NCBI RefSeq assembly: GCF_900114375.1 | Contig: NZ_FOSV01000019.1 | Location: forward strand, 36,033 to 100,032 | DNA from: Methylorubrum salsuginis | GTDB taxonomy: Bacteria > Pseudomonadota > Alphaproteobacteria > Rhizobiales > Beijerinckiaceae | Reading direction: 5' to 3' | DNA length: 64,000 nt | Shown here: piece after piece, positions 32,622 to 41,698 of the stretch | How the letters are laid out: each line of letters begins with the position of its first letter | Numbering within the stretch: position 1 is the first letter of the stretch | Notes under the pieces: model-generated | Databases searched by the model: none | Seen by the model: the letters and a program-made list of their open reading frames with translations, nothing else | Told to the model about the DNA's origin: nothing | Position numbers and translations under genes: made by a program

Positions 32622-32662
32622 GTGCCGACATCCTGTCAAGCTCCCTTTCGGAGATCGCAAAG

Positions 32663-33031
32663 ATGCTTCGGCCCGGCTTCGTTCTCGGCGTGACTGGTCC
32701 TGCTGCGATCCTCACCCTTCTGGTGTTGCCGATGGTACGCCACGGCGCCGATGCCCTGGCCGCACCGGCCTCCGCGCCGCGGCTCGCCCTGGAGGCGCCG
32801 GCGGCCACGCCGCTGCCGGGTCTGCGCCCCTACGACACCGCCATCAGCCCGATTCACGTCGCCACCGCGCCGCGTCCGCTCCACCGCCTCCAGCCCACCC
32901 CATCGACCCGCGAAGTGCAGGAGATGCCGGTGAAGCCCAAGCGCCTGACCCGCGAGGGCTGCGAGACGCCGATCAGCTCGCTCGCCGGCCCCGAGGCCCG
33001 CCGCATGGTGCCCGGCCGCTGCATGGCCTGA
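32663..33031 (+). CDS. small exported/anchored protein, predicted general stress regulon member
   Basis: 122 residues from ATG 32663 (GGAG 9 bases upstream). The N-terminal hydrophobic segment (about 4-22, GFVLGVTGPAAILTLLVLPM) is a signal peptide or anchor; the mature part is Pro/Ala/Arg-rich (LPGLRPYDTAISPIHVATAP) and ends with a two-cysteine segment (LTREGCETPISSL, PGRCMA). Function is unknown. The exact EcfG-type promoter and position beside phyR suggest a role in stress protection of the envelope. Confidence 0.78.
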   Translation: MLRPGFVLGVTGPAAILTLLVLPMVRHGADALAAPASAPRLALEAPAATPLPGLRPYDTAISPIHVATAPRPLHRLQPTPSTREVQEMPVKPKRLTREGCETPISSLAGPEARRMVPGRCMA

Positions 33032-33051
33032 GCTGTCTGGCCCGATCGGCC

Positions 33052-33585
33052 TCAGCCCGACACCTTCTCGACATCCGCCGTCAGACCGCCCGGGCCCATC
33101 CGCTCGCGGGCGACCAGCCGGTCGCCAGGGCCGAAGGGGCCGAGCGGCACGTCCCGGTCCGGCAGCACCACGGTGGTCAAGCTGCCGACATGAACGAGCA
33201 CATAGCGCTGTAGCGGCAGGGACGAGGCGGCCCAGCGCCGGAGCTGGTCGTGGTAGGGCGCCCGCTTCCAGGCATTGGCCTGACCCGGATCGACCTGCAC
33301 GTTCATGAACCGGGTCACCGGATCGAGGCTGAGCACCATCTTGGCCCGGTCCGGGCGCCATTCCGGCCCCATCCAGCTTTCCGTCATCCAGAGGCAGTGG
33401 AACGCCCGGCAATGGTCCGGCCGCGACGCGTGGATGCCGCAGCCGGCGCCCGGCTTGAGGTGGCGGCACCAGCGTCCGGCCGGGCTCTCGACCGCGGGCA
33501 CTTCGTAGACCTTGCAGCAGAGGGTGCAGGGGCCGCATTCCCGGCCCGCGGCGGGCGTCGCGACGATGGCGGCGGGGTCGAGCAT
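33052..33585 (-). CDS. YkgJ-family cysteine cluster (putative zinc/iron-chelating) protein
   Basis: 177 residues from the ATG giving MLDPAAIVATPAAGRE. N-terminal cysteine cluster CGPCTLCCKVYEV, then WCRHLKPGAGCGIHASRPDHCRAFHC, the pattern of YkgJ/UPF0153 proteins thought to bind zinc or an iron-sulfur cluster. The C-terminal half (about 100-177) is not a known domain. The long open frame upstream to 35064 is antisense to the aminotransferase. Confidence 0.85.
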   Translation of the reverse strand: MLDPAAIVATPAAGRECGPCTLCCKVYEVPAVESPAGRWCRHLKPGAGCGIHASRPDHCRAFHCLWMTESWMGPEWRPDRAKMVLSLDPVTRFMNVQVDPGQANAWKRAPYHDQLRRWAASSLPLQRYVLVHVGSLTTVVLPDRDVPLGPFGPGDRLVARERMGPGGLTADVEKVSG

Positions 33586-33702
33586 CGATTTAGAAATTCC
33601 GGGCGGCGTGCGCGGGGGCGGCGCCTTCCTGAGCGGGATTGCGGTCGTTAGTGTGGCGGGCGTGCCGGCCGTTCCCGTCGGCGAAGCCGCCGGTCCGCCG
33701 CC

Positions 33703-35094
33703 ATGCTGTCGAACATCGCCGCCCGCGACGTCGAGACCCTGATCCACCCCTACACCAACCTCTCCACCTTCCGGGAGACCGGCTCGCTGGTGCTGGAGCG
33801 CGGGCATGGGGTCTGGGTCTACGATTCGGACGGGCGCCCGTACCTCGAAGGCATGTCCGGGCTGTGGTGCACCGCGCTCGGCTACAGCAACGAGGAACTG
33901 GTCGAGGCCGCCGCCGAGCAGATGGGCAAGCTGCCCTTCGCCCACCTGTTCTCGGGCCGTAGCCACGATCCGGCGATCGAGTTGGCCGAGACGCTCAAGG
34001 AGCTGATGCCGGTCCCGACCTCGAAGATCTTCTTCACCTCGTCGGGCTCCGAGGCCAACGACGCGCAGATCAAGCTGCTCTGGTACATGAACAATGCGCT
34101 GGGGCGCCCGCTCAAGAAGAAGATCATCGGCCGCCGCAAGGGCTATCACGGCGTCACGGTGGCGACCGCCTCGCTCACCGGCCTGCCGGCCAACCACACC
34201 GACTGGGATCTGCCGATCCCCGGCTTCCTGCACGCCGCCTGCCCGCACCATTATCGCGGCGCCGAGCCCGGGGAGAGCGAGGAAGCCTTTTCCGAACGCC
34301 TCGCCGCCGAGTTGGAGGCGCAGATCCTCGCCGAAGACCCGGAGACGGTCGCGGCCTTCTTCGTCGAGCCGGTCATGGGGGCGGGCGGCGCCATCGTGCC
34401 GCCGGCCGGCTACTTCGCCGCGATCCAGCCGGTGCTGGAGCGCTACGAGGTGCGCCTCGTCGCCGACGAGGTGATTTGCGGCTTCGGCCGCCTCGGCACG
34501 TGGTTCGGTTCGGAGGCGCTCGGCATCCGGCCTCACACCCTGTCGTTTGCCAAGGCGCTGACCTCCGGCTACCTGCCGCTTGGCGGCATCAGCATCGACG
34601 AGCCGCTCTACCGCGCCATGCTCGACGAGAGCGTCAAGCTCGGCGGCTTCGGCCACGGCACCACCTATTCCGGGCATCCGGTGGCCTGCGCGGTGGCCAA
34701 CCGCGCGCTCCACATCTACCGGCGCGACCGCATCGTCGAGCGCGCCGCCGAGAAGGCCCCGCATTTCCAGGCCAAACTCGCGTCGCTCGCCGACCATCCG
34801 CTCGTCGGCGAGGCCCGCGGGATCGGCCTGATCGGCGGCATCGAACTCGTGGCCGACAAGGGCGACAAGCGGCAATATGCTCCCAAGGCCGGGGTCGCGG
34901 CCCGCTGCGTCGCCTTCGCCCAGGACGAGGGGTTGATCGTGCGCTTCCTCATGGGCGACCGCATCGCCGTCTGCCCGCCGCTCGTCATCGAGACCGACGA
35001 GATCGACACCCTGTTCGAGCGCCTGCGCCGCGCCCTCGACCGCACCGCCGCCTGGATCGCCCATGAGGGCCTGGAGTCGATGCCGCCCGCCTGA
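33703..35094 (+). CDS. class III (omega) aminotransferase
   Basis: A 463-residue fold-type I PLP enzyme: IHPYTNLSTFRETGSLVLERG at the start, TSSGSEANDAQIKLLWY (about 109-125), YHGVTVATASLTG, RLVADEVICGFGRLGTWFGSE (about 251-271) and the PLP lysine near 284 in SFAKALTSGYLPLGG. It resembles omega-amino acid:pyruvate or putrescine/GABA transaminases that hand the amino group to pyruvate; the donor is not decidable here. It is a single gene. Confidence 0.92.
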   Translation: MLSNIAARDVETLIHPYTNLSTFRETGSLVLERGHGVWVYDSDGRPYLEGMSGLWCTALGYSNEELVEAAAEQMGKLPFAHLFSGRSHDPAIELAETLKELMPVPTSKIFFTSSGSEANDAQIKLLWYMNNALGRPLKKKIIGRRKGYHGVTVATASLTGLPANHTDWDLPIPGFLHAACPHHYRGAEPGESEEAFSERLAAELEAQILAEDPETVAAFFVEPVMGAGGAIVPPAGYFAAIQPVLERYEVRLVADEVICGFGRLGTWFGSEALGIRPHTLSFAKALTSGYLPLGGISIDEPLYRAMLDESVKLGGFGHGTTYSGHPVACAVANRALHIYRRDRIVERAAEKAPHFQAKLASLADHPLVGEARGIGLIGGIELVADKGDKRQYAPKAGVAARCVAFAQDEGLIVRFLMGDRIAVCPPLVIETDEIDTLFERLRRALDRTAAWIAHEGLESMPPA

Positions 35095-35451
35095 GGTGTC
35101 ACAATTGAATTTTGAATTCTGCGTGTCGCGGACGACACGGTCGAAGCTGCGCCTTCATCCGGTAAAATTCTGCTGAGTGCGCCGCAAGACCGCGAATGTT
35201 GCAGGGCAGTATCAGGCCGGGAAAAAAGGCACAGCGGAGTCCTGCTCATTTCGGCAGCCTGCTCGAAAATCAGCCTCCACCGGAACCTTAAGCTTCCGTT
35301 CAGGTGAAGGGATCGATCACTATGTCGCCGACTTCGCAATCTTGCCAAAAACGGATTGTTGAGTGGGCCCGAGCCCGGCCCTGATGCCGGGCGGATTTCG
35401 AGCCGAACCGGCCGCGCCCGGCCGTCCCGCCATCGAACCAGGACAGGACAC
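35095..35451. other. 357-base intergenic region, no gene supported
   Basis: The region is relatively AT-rich near 35100-35125 (two GAATT repeats) and 35160-35240. A short palindrome CGGAA..TTCCG sits near 35280-35295. A GGAAC there lacks CGTT at the right distance. One short plus-strand frame (35177-35362) has no ribosome-binding site or recognisable product. Promoter elements for the gene at 35452 are probably here but are not obvious. Confidence 0.5.
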
Positions 35452-35661
35452 ATGTACGCCCCCAGCCGCACCTCGTCGTTCGCGATACAGTCGGGCACCG
35501 CCCGCGTGTCGGTGACCGAGGATCGCGAGAGCTTCCGCCCCGTGGCCCTGCCGGCGCTCGCCGCCGCCGTGCACGTGAACGCCGCCGCCGTGAAGGCGGC
35601 TCGCGCCAAGGCTGCCGGGAAAGTGTTTCGGATCGTCCACGAGGACGAGCCCGTAGACTGA
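35452..35661 (+). CDS. 69-residue hypothetical protein
   Basis: The ATG has the GA-rich AGGACAGGA 5 bases upstream, and the frame (MYAPSRTSSFAIQSGTARVS) ends with a Lys/Ala helix and KVFRIVHEDEPVD. It is small and soluble with no cysteines. No family is recognised. It lies 44 bases upstream of the metallophosphoesterase on the same strand, so possibly the same transcript. Confidence 0.5.
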   Translation: MYAPSRTSSFAIQSGTARVSVTEDRESFRPVALPALAAAVHVNAAAVKAARAKAAGKVFRIVHEDEPVD

Positions 35662-35705
35662 GAAGCGGGGCTTGACGCCGCCGCCGGCCCGGTGGCTCTG
35701 GCGGC

Positions 35706-36623
35706 ATGCTGATCCTCCCGACACGGCGTCAGGTGCTGACGGGCCTGGGCGCCTCCGCGCTGGGCCTCGGTACCTCGACCGGCGCCTACGCCTTCGTGAT
35801 CGAGCCGCGCTTTCGGCTCGCCGTCACGCCCTATGCGCTGACGCCCCCGGGCTGGACGCCGGGGCTCGCCCTGCGGATCGCGATCATCGCCGACATCCAT
35901 GTCTGCGAGCCGTGGATGCCCCTCGACCGCGCCGCCGAGATCGTCGACGCGACCAATGCGCTCGCGCCCGATCTCATCCTGCTGCTCGGCGATTATCCGG
36001 CTTCCCGCACGGTCACGTGGAAGCGGGTGCCGCTGCCCGATCTCGTCCGCCTGTTCGAGGGGCTCCGCGCGCCGCTCGGCACCTACGCGGTGCTCGGCAA
36101 CCACGATTGGTGGGACGACCGAGACGCGATGCAAGCGCGGCGCGGACCGGTCGAATCGCGCCGCCTGCTGGAGGCGCGGGGCATTCCGGTGCTGGAGAAC
36201 GACGCGCTGCGTCTGACCAAGGACCGGCATCCGTTCTGGCTCGCGGGGCTGGCCGACCAAGAGCCGTTCCTGCCGATGGGCGACCGGCGCAGCCTCGCGG
36301 ACATCCCGGCAACCCTGGCGAAGGTCACCGACGACGCGCCCGTCCTGCTGATGGCGCACGAGCCCGATATCTTTCCGACGGTGCCGAAGCGGGTGTCGCT
36401 GACGGTGTCGGGCCATACCCATGGCGGGCAGATTCGCCTGTTCGGCGTGTCGCCGGCTCTGCTCGGCTCGTCCCGCGAGCGCTATGCCTACGGCCATGTG
36501 GTCGAGGACGGGCGCCACCTCATCGTCTCGGGCGGCCTCGGGGTCAGCAAGGTGGCGGTGCGCCTCGGCGTGCCGCCGGAGATCGTGCTGCTCACTCTCG
36601 GGCAGGCCGCGCCGGCGGCTTGA
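35706..36623 (+). CDS. exported metallophosphoesterase (YaeI-like)
   Basis: A 305-residue calcineurin-like phosphoesterase. The N-terminus TRRQVLTGLGASALGLG is a twin-arginine signal (residues 6-22). Metal-binding motifs: IIADIHVCEP (about 61-70), LLLGDYP, VLGNHDWWDD (about 129), LMAHEPD and SGHTHGGQIR (about 236). It resembles YaeI/YkuE enzymes that act on UDP- or lipid-linked phosphates at the cell surface; the substrate is unproven. It is convergent with the small gene at 36628. Confidence 0.9.
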   Translation: MLILPTRRQVLTGLGASALGLGTSTGAYAFVIEPRFRLAVTPYALTPPGWTPGLALRIAIIADIHVCEPWMPLDRAAEIVDATNALAPDLILLLGDYPASRTVTWKRVPLPDLVRLFEGLRAPLGTYAVLGNHDWWDDRDAMQARRGPVESRRLLEARGIPVLENDALRLTKDRHPFWLAGLADQEPFLPMGDRRSLADIPATLAKVTDDAPVLLMAHEPDIFPTVPKRVSLTVSGHTHGGQIRLFGVSPALLGSSRERYAYGHVVEDGRHLIVSGGLGVSKVAVRLGVPPEIVLLTLGQAAPAA

Positions 36624-36627
36624 GACC

Positions 36628-36903
36628 CTACGATTCCAGGGCGTCGAGGTCGCGTAGCCCCGCCCATGTCTTCCAGTCGCCCCAGGCCTCGTTCAGCGCG
36701 GCGACCGCGCCCGGTCTGTCCCCGGCGACGCCGCCGCGGCGGAACGGCAGCCCGCCGATGTCGAGATTCATCCCCCAGGACCATTGTTCCGCGCCGGGCG
36801 CGGCGCTGATGCAGTCGATGCGCCCGACGATGAGCGCGCCGCTGGTGGCGAAATAGGTCTCCCGCGGATGGTCCTGCAGCCGGGTGAAGACGAGGACCGC
36901 CAC
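36628..36903 (-). CDS. hypothetical protein, 91 residues
   Basis: Starts at a GTG with GAGG 8 bases upstream. Soluble, with a Trp-rich C-terminal half (EQWSWGMNLDIGGLPF, LNEAWGDWKTWAGL). No recognised domain. It follows the 70-residue gene by 12 bases, so the two form a small operon; both are plausible but uncharacterised. Confidence 0.6.
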   Translation of the reverse strand: MAVLVFTRLQDHPRETYFATSGALIVGRIDCISAAPGAEQWSWGMNLDIGGLPFRRGGVAGDRPGAVAALNEAWGDWKTWAGLRDLDALES

Positions 36904-36915
36904 GCCGCGAAAACC

Positions 36916-37128
36916 TCAGCGCCGACCGTGGGGCGGGACGTGCAGGAAGCTGCGCTCGCCGGTCGCCGCCTCGGCGACGTGCTGGATCGTGTCGAGCAGC
37001 TGCGCGATCGGCCGCGGGCCGTCCGCAGGGGTGAGCGATTGCGGGGCGACGCGGCGGCCGGCGGTGCGGCCGGCGACGATCTGCGCCTCGCTGAGGACAT
37101 CGAAACTACGGCCGGCTCGTCGGGTCAT
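36916..37128 (-). CDS. hypothetical protein, 70 residues
   Basis: The ATG giving MTRRAGRSFDVLSEAQIVAG has GGAGGA 3 bases upstream, which decides it over the longer frame to 37218. The middle is helical (IAQLLDTIQHVAEAATGERS) and the protein ends PPHGRR. Family unknown; probably co-expressed with the 91-residue protein behind it. Confidence 0.6.
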   Translation of the reverse strand: MTRRAGRSFDVLSEAQIVAGRTAGRRVAPQSLTPADGPRPIAQLLDTIQHVAEAATGERSFLHVPPHGRR

Positions 37129-37242
37129 GGCTCCTCCTGCGCTCGGCAGAATGTGCCCGGCCCATGGTAAACGGCACGTTAACCGAGGCCGCTCCCGAAC
37201 GACAAGCGGGGCGGACAATCTCCGCTAAGTGCTTGAAAAAAA

Positions 37243-38157
37243 TCAGATCTGGACGGCTGGCGCACCGCGGCGATCCGCATCCTCCGCCCAGAGATGGAGC
37301 GCGGCGTAGGCCCGCCACGGACGCCACGCCTCGGCCCGCGCCAGCAGCCCGGCGCGACTCGGGCGCCCGGCTCCGGAATCGAGGGCGCGCATCAGGCCGA
37401 CATCGCCCGGCGGAAACGCGTCGGCTTGGCCCAGCGCCCGCATGGCGACGTAATGCGCCGTCCAGGGGCCGATGCCGGGAAGCGCCGTGAGCCGCGCCAC
37501 GCTCGCCTCGAGATCGGGCCCCGGCGCCAACAGGTCGGGCGCATCGAGGACGGCGGCGGCGAGTCGTCGGATCGCCGATCCGCGGGCGCGCGGCATGTTG
37601 AGGATGAGCGACACGTCCGCATCGACGAGTTGCGCCGGCTCGGGGAAGGCGTGGGTCAGCCCGGGCGCGGAGACTTCCCCGGGGAGCGGCGTGCCGAAGG
37701 CGGCCACCAGGCGTCCGGCGAGCCGGGTCGCCGCCGCGACCGAGACCTGCTGCCCGAGGATCGCCCGCACGGTCAGCTCGAACGGATCGAAGGCGCCCGG
37801 TATCCGCAGGCCCGGTCGCCTCCGCACGAGATCGGCCATGAACGGGTCGTCGCCCAGGCCGTCGGAGAGGGCGGCCGGATCGGCATCGAGGTCGAACATC
37901 GTCCGGAGCCGCGCCAGCGCTGCGTCGCGGGCGCCCCTGTCCAAGCCCGGTGCGTCGAGGCGCACGTGCAGGGCCGGTTCTTCCGCGGCCGGTTCGACGT
38001 GCAGGATTCCAAACCCGCCGCCGAAGCGGACCGTACGACGGTAGGCTCCACCCGCCACGGTCTCGACGCCGGGGCTCGCGTGGTCGGACAGAAAGGCCGC
38101 GAGCCGCGTCCCATCGTAGGGCGGACGGAAGGGGAGGGCGTGGACCGTCATCGGCAC
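37243..38157 (-). CDS. DNA-3-methyladenine glycosylase II (AlkA-type, HhH-GPD)
   Basis: A 304-residue protein. The N-terminal AlkA_N-like domain (1-110) precedes the HhH-GPD domain: FELTVRAILGQQVSVAAATRLAGR (about 125-148), hairpin LPGIGPWTAHYVAMRALG (about 222-239) and the catalytic Asp in FPPGDVGLMRAL (about 247). It removes alkylated bases to start base excision repair. The Ada methyltransferase domain fused to AlkA in some bacteria is absent here. Confidence 0.9.
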   Translation of the reverse strand: MPMTVHALPFRPPYDGTRLAAFLSDHASPGVETVAGGAYRRTVRFGGGFGILHVEPAAEEPALHVRLDAPGLDRGARDAALARLRTMFDLDADPAALSDGLGDDPFMADLVRRRPGLRIPGAFDPFELTVRAILGQQVSVAAATRLAGRLVAAFGTPLPGEVSAPGLTHAFPEPAQLVDADVSLILNMPRARGSAIRRLAAAVLDAPDLLAPGPDLEASVARLTALPGIGPWTAHYVAMRALGQADAFPPGDVGLMRALDSGAGRPSRAGLLARAEAWRPWRAYAALHLWAEDADRRGAPAVQI

Positions 38158-38179
38158 AGGACGGCTGCCCCAAGAAACC

Positions 38180-38467
38180 TCAGACCAGCGCCACCGGCTC
38201 CGTCGCCTCGAACTCGGCGGTGTCGCCGACGAGGTCGGTGACCGAGATAGCCACGGCGCGCCCGTTCTTGAGGGTCAGCACCGAGTCCGGCACCAGCCAG
38301 ATCGGGCGGAGCGCCGCGTAGGTGCCGGTCAGCGTTCCGTGCGCGGCGACCGCGCCGGAGCGGCGCTCGATCACCAGCTTGTAGCGCACCTTGGCCGTCG
38401 CCACGCCCTCGGCCGAGACCGTGCCGCGTCCGCTTGCGACCTGCAGGACTTCGTTCGGCTCGAACAT
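38180..38467 (-). CDS. hypothetical beta-rich protein, 95 residues
   Basis: ATG start. Mostly beta-strand-like alternation (TAKVRYKLVIERRSGAVA, GTLTGTYAALRPIWLV, VAISVTDLVGDTAEF), no signal peptide. Not recognised. It lies 22 bases upstream of the AlkA gene on the same strand, so probably co-transcribed with it. Confidence 0.6.
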   Translation of the reverse strand: MFEPNEVLQVASGRGTVSAEGVATAKVRYKLVIERRSGAVAAHGTLTGTYAALRPIWLVPDSVLTLKNGRAVAISVTDLVGDTAEFEATEPVALV

Positions 38468-38622
38468 GGGCGCGTGCCGCTACGCAAAACGGGATCAAGA
38501 GGCAAACGGAATTGCCTGTTAATCCCGAGGTACGGCATCGGACCAGTCCCGCCAAGGGGGAGGCGACGGCGTGCGTGGCTTTTCGGTGAATGTCCGGCGC
38601 GGTCGACACGCCTGCGTCGAAC

Positions 38623-39783
38623 CTAGGGGGCCGGCACGTCCCGCACGACGACGCGGCCCCGCTCGACCGAGAGCGCCATGCGCCCGGCCTTCAGGGCCAG
38701 CGCCTTGTCGCCGAACAGGCCGCGGCGCCAGCCCTGAAGCACCGGCAGGTCGTCGGTCCCGTCCTCGGCGAGCGCTTCCAGATCGTCGACGGTGGCGATG
38801 ATCTTGGGCGCCACGCCCTCGGCCTCGGCCACCGCCTTCAGCAGAACCTTGAGGAGATCGACCAGGGCGCCGTTGTTGCCGCCGCGGGTGCGGGCCCGTT
38901 CGGGAATGGCGATCTGCGACAGGTCGCGGGCGAAGCCCCGCTCGACCGCCGCCAGGATTTCACCGCCGGTGCGCGAGCGCTCGAAGCCGGCCGGGATCGT
39001 ACGCAGGCGCCCCAACGCCTCGACGCTGCGGGGGGCGGCGGTGGCGATGTCGATCACCGCCTCGTCCTTGAGGATGCGCCCGCGCGGCACGTTGCGGCTC
39101 TGCGCCTCGGCCTCGCGCCAGCCCGCCACCTCCATCAGCACCGCGATCTCCCGCGGCTTGCGCATCCGGCCCGAGAGCCGCTTCCAGGCGAAGGCCGGAT
39201 CGGCCCGGTAGGTCTCCGGCGATGTCAGCACCGCCATCTCCTCGTCGAGCCACAGGCCGCGGTCGGTGCGCAGCAGCTCGGCGGCCAGCACCTGATAGAT
39301 CGTGACCAGATGGGTCACGTCGGAGAGGGCGTAGGCGAGCTGCGCCTCCGAGAGCGGGCGGCGCGACCAGTCGGTGAAGCGCGAGGACTTGTCGATGCGC
39401 GCCTTGGCGACGTCGTTCACGAGCTGCTCGTAGGAGACGGAATCGCCGTAGCCGCAGACCATCGCGGCGACCTGCGTGTCGAAGAACGGGTGCGGCAGCA
39501 GCCCGCCCATCAGCCAGATGATTTCGAGATCCTGGCGCGCCGAGTGGAACACCTTCACCACGCTCTCGTCGGCCATCAGGTCGAGAAAGGGCTGGAGGTC
39601 GATGCCCTGGGCGAGCGGATCGACGAGGCAGGCCGTGCCGTCCGGCCCCGCCATCTGAATCAGGCAGAGTTTCGGGTAATAGGTCGTCTCGCGCATGAAC
39701 TCCGTATCGACCGTGACGAACGGCTGAGCGGCGAGGCGGGTGCAGGTCTCGGCGAGGGCCTGAGTGGTGGCGATCAATTCCAT
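38623..39783 (-). CDS. rnd: ribonuclease D
   Basis: A 386-residue DEDD 3'-5' exoribonuclease: ExoI VDTEFMRETTYYPKLCLIQ (about 25-43), ExoII VVKVFHSARQDLEII, ExoIII YALSDVTHLVTIYQVL (about 155), then an HRDC domain (about 205-285). It trims tRNA 3' ends and other stable RNAs. The length is standard. The complementary strand also stays open for about 1.8 kb, a composition effect. Confidence 0.95.
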   Translation of the reverse strand: MELIATTQALAETCTRLAAQPFVTVDTEFMRETTYYPKLCLIQMAGPDGTACLVDPLAQGIDLQPFLDLMADESVVKVFHSARQDLEIIWLMGGLLPHPFFDTQVAAMVCGYGDSVSYEQLVNDVAKARIDKSSRFTDWSRRPLSEAQLAYALSDVTHLVTIYQVLAAELLRTDRGLWLDEEMAVLTSPETYRADPAFAWKRLSGRMRKPREIAVLMEVAGWREAEAQSRNVPRGRILKDEAVIDIATAAPRSVEALGRLRTIPAGFERSRTGGEILAAVERGFARDLSQIAIPERARTRGGNNGALVDLLKVLLKAVAEAEGVAPKIIATVDDLEALAEDGTDDLPVLQGWRRGLFGDKALALKAGRMALSVERGRVVVRDVPAP

Positions 39784-39867
39784 TGCACGGCTATACCGAA
39801 CCTCCGCCGCCGCCGCGAGACGAGGCTAGGCGGATTTTCCGGCCGATTTCACGGCTATGAACCGATC

Positions 39868-40218
39868 TCAGGCGGCCCGGCGCGAGGCACGGGACGGGTC
39901 GGCGCGCCGTTGGGCCTCGGCCCGCGTCAGCAGCCAGTCGAGGATGCCGGTCTCGATCCGCTGGCCGGTTCGAACGTCGACGAGGCGCCGGATACGGTCG
40001 GCGCGCAGCCCCCGGTAGAGCCCATGAGCCCGGTCGGTGCCGCCGAGCAGCGTGCGGCCGGGCCCGAGCTTAAGCTCGCGCGCATCCAGCGTGCGGGTCG
40101 TCCAAGCGCCGCGGGCATCCTCGTAGACAACCTCGAAGGTGCCGGAAAGCGGCACGACCCGCCACGCCGAAGGCGCCGTCGGCGGGCGAGAAAAGTTGTG
40201 GAAATCCATGAGCTTCAT
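39868..40218 (-). CDS. hypothetical protein with WYL-like segment
   Basis: A 116-residue soluble protein. FEVVYEDARGAWTTRTLDAR and GLYRGLRADRIRRLVDVRTG resemble the strand-turn pattern of WYL-type ligand-binding domains (HCRYFRVDRI-like core), without a DNA-binding domain. Such short stand-alone forms occur in Methylobacteriaceae. The assignment is tentative. Confidence 0.6.
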   Translation of the reverse strand: MKLMDFHNFSRPPTAPSAWRVVPLSGTFEVVYEDARGAWTTRTLDARELKLGPGRTLLGGTDRAHGLYRGLRADRIRRLVDVRTGQRIETGILDWLLTRAEAQRRADPSRASRRAA

Positions 40219-40395
40219 ATGGGATCGGCTTCGTCCGGCAACAAGCGGAGCCGGCGCCGTGGACAGCCGGGTTCCCGCAGGGGCGGCGCGCGCTTTTGCC
40301 CTTCGAAATCGTCATCGAACCAAGTTATGGTCACGCTTGTTCTAATGGAGGGTGCGCTCCCGCGGCGGGGGCCCGAACCCTTTCGAGAGGCGACC

Positions 40396-41628
40396 ATGGT
40401 GACGCGACGGTTCCGGACGGCGTTCCTCGCGGTTCCGGCAATGCTGGCGCTGCTGCTCGGGCTCGGGGCCGTCTCGGCTTCCGCCCAGAGCTTCCAGACG
40501 GCGGCGCCGCACGCGATCCTGGTCGATTCCGAATCCGGCTCGGTCCTGTTCGAGAAGGCCGCCGACGAGCCGTTTTCCCCGGCCAGCATGGCCAAGCTGA
40601 TGACCGCGGAAATCGTGTTCGGCGCCCTCAAGGAGGGCCGGCTCACCATGGACACCGAGTTCACGGTGACCGAGGACGCGTGGCGCCGCGGCGGCGCGGG
40701 CGGCGGCGGCTCGTCGATGTTCGCTCAGGTCAACAGCCGCATCAAGCTGTCGGACCTCCTGCGCGGCCTGGTCGTCCAGTCGGGCAACGACGCGGCGATC
40801 ACCATCGCCGAAAACATGGCCGGCACCGAGGAGGCGTTCGCCGGCATCATGAACCGTCGTGCCAAGGAGATCGGCATGACGCGCTCGACCTTCCGCAACG
40901 CCACCGGCTACTCGGCGCCGGACCAGAAGGTCACCGCCCGCGACATGGCGCGGCTCGCCCAGCACCTGATCGACACCTATCCCGAATACTACAAGATCTA
41001 TTCCGAGCGCGAATTCACCTGGAACAAGATCAAGCAGCAGAACCGCAACCCGCTGCTCACCCTCGACATCGGCGCCGACGGCCTCAAGACCGGCTATCTG
41101 GAGGAATCCGGCTACGCCCTCACCGGCTCGGCGGTGCAGAACGGCCAGCGCCTGATCATGGTGGTGTCCGGCCTCAAGACCGCCCGCGATCGTGCCTCGG
41201 AGACGCGCAAGCTGATGGAGTGGGGCTTCCGTGCCTTCGAGCCGCGGCAGGTCTTCGCGCAGGGCGAGACGGTGGCCGACGTGTCGGTGTTCGGCGGCGA
41301 AAAGGGTTCGGTCCCGGTCGTTCCCAACAAGCCGGTGCGCCTGCTGCTGCCCCGCGGCTCTTCGGAGAAGGTCTCGGCCCGCGTCGTCTATCAGGGACCG
41401 CTCGCCGCGCCGGTGGAGCAGGGCCGCGAAGTCGCCCGCCTGCGCGTCACCCGCGGCGACACGCTGGCGCTCGAGCAGCCGCTCTATGCGGGCGAAGCGG
41501 TGGCCGAGGGTACGCTGACCCAGCGGGCGATGGACGCGGCCATGGAAGTCGGCACCGATCTGATCCGCAAGGCATTCGAGAAGGCGAAGGGCGGCTCGCA
41601 GGCTGGGACGCCGAACGGGAATTCCTGA
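40396..41628 (+). CDS. D-alanyl-D-alanine carboxypeptidase (PBP5/6 type)
   Basis: 410 residues from ATG 40396 (GAGAGG 5 bases upstream); the in-frame opening back to 38590 is only antisense of rnd. Signal peptide 1-31 (ending ASA). Peptidase S11 motifs: SxxK in SPASMAKLMTAE (about 56), SGN in VQSGNDAAIT (about 129), KTG in GLKTGYLEESG (about 231). PBP5 C-terminal beta domain at about 275-375 and a terminal amphipathic segment. It trims pentapeptides in the periplasm. Confidence 0.95.
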   Translation: MVTRRFRTAFLAVPAMLALLLGLGAVSASAQSFQTAAPHAILVDSESGSVLFEKAADEPFSPASMAKLMTAEIVFGALKEGRLTMDTEFTVTEDAWRRGGAGGGGSSMFAQVNSRIKLSDLLRGLVVQSGNDAAITIAENMAGTEEAFAGIMNRRAKEIGMTRSTFRNATGYSAPDQKVTARDMARLAQHLIDTYPEYYKIYSEREFTWNKIKQQNRNPLLTLDIGADGLKTGYLEESGYALTGSAVQNGQRLIMVVSGLKTARDRASETRKLMEWGFRAFEPRQVFAQGETVADVSVFGGEKGSVPVVPNKPVRLLLPRGSSEKVSARVVYQGPLAAPVEQGREVARLRVTRGDTLALEQPLYAGEAVAEGTLTQRAMDAAMEVGTDLIRKAFEKAKGGSQAGTPNGNS

Positions 41629-41698
41629 TTTCCGTCGACGCCTCGCTCCCGCCAACGGCGGGGACCGACAGGCCCCTGTCCGGGAGACGACGCGAAGG

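Noticed and set aside
32405..32662. Upstream extension of the 122-residue stress-protein frame
   Set aside because: It crosses the small-RNA promoter and the EcfG promoter at 32596; ATG 32663 has a proper ribosome-binding site and a signal segment directly after it.
35270..35310. GGAAC upstream of the 69-residue gene, considered as an EcfG promoter
   Set aside because: CGTT occurs only 10 bases after GGAAC, not 16-17; spacing is wrong.
38590..40395. In-frame opening of about 600 codons upstream of the D,D-carboxypeptidase, making a 1012-codon frame
   Set aside because: It is the exact antisense of rnd and lacks domain character; the signal peptide and ribosome-binding site place the true start at 40396. 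High GC keeps the antisense frame open.
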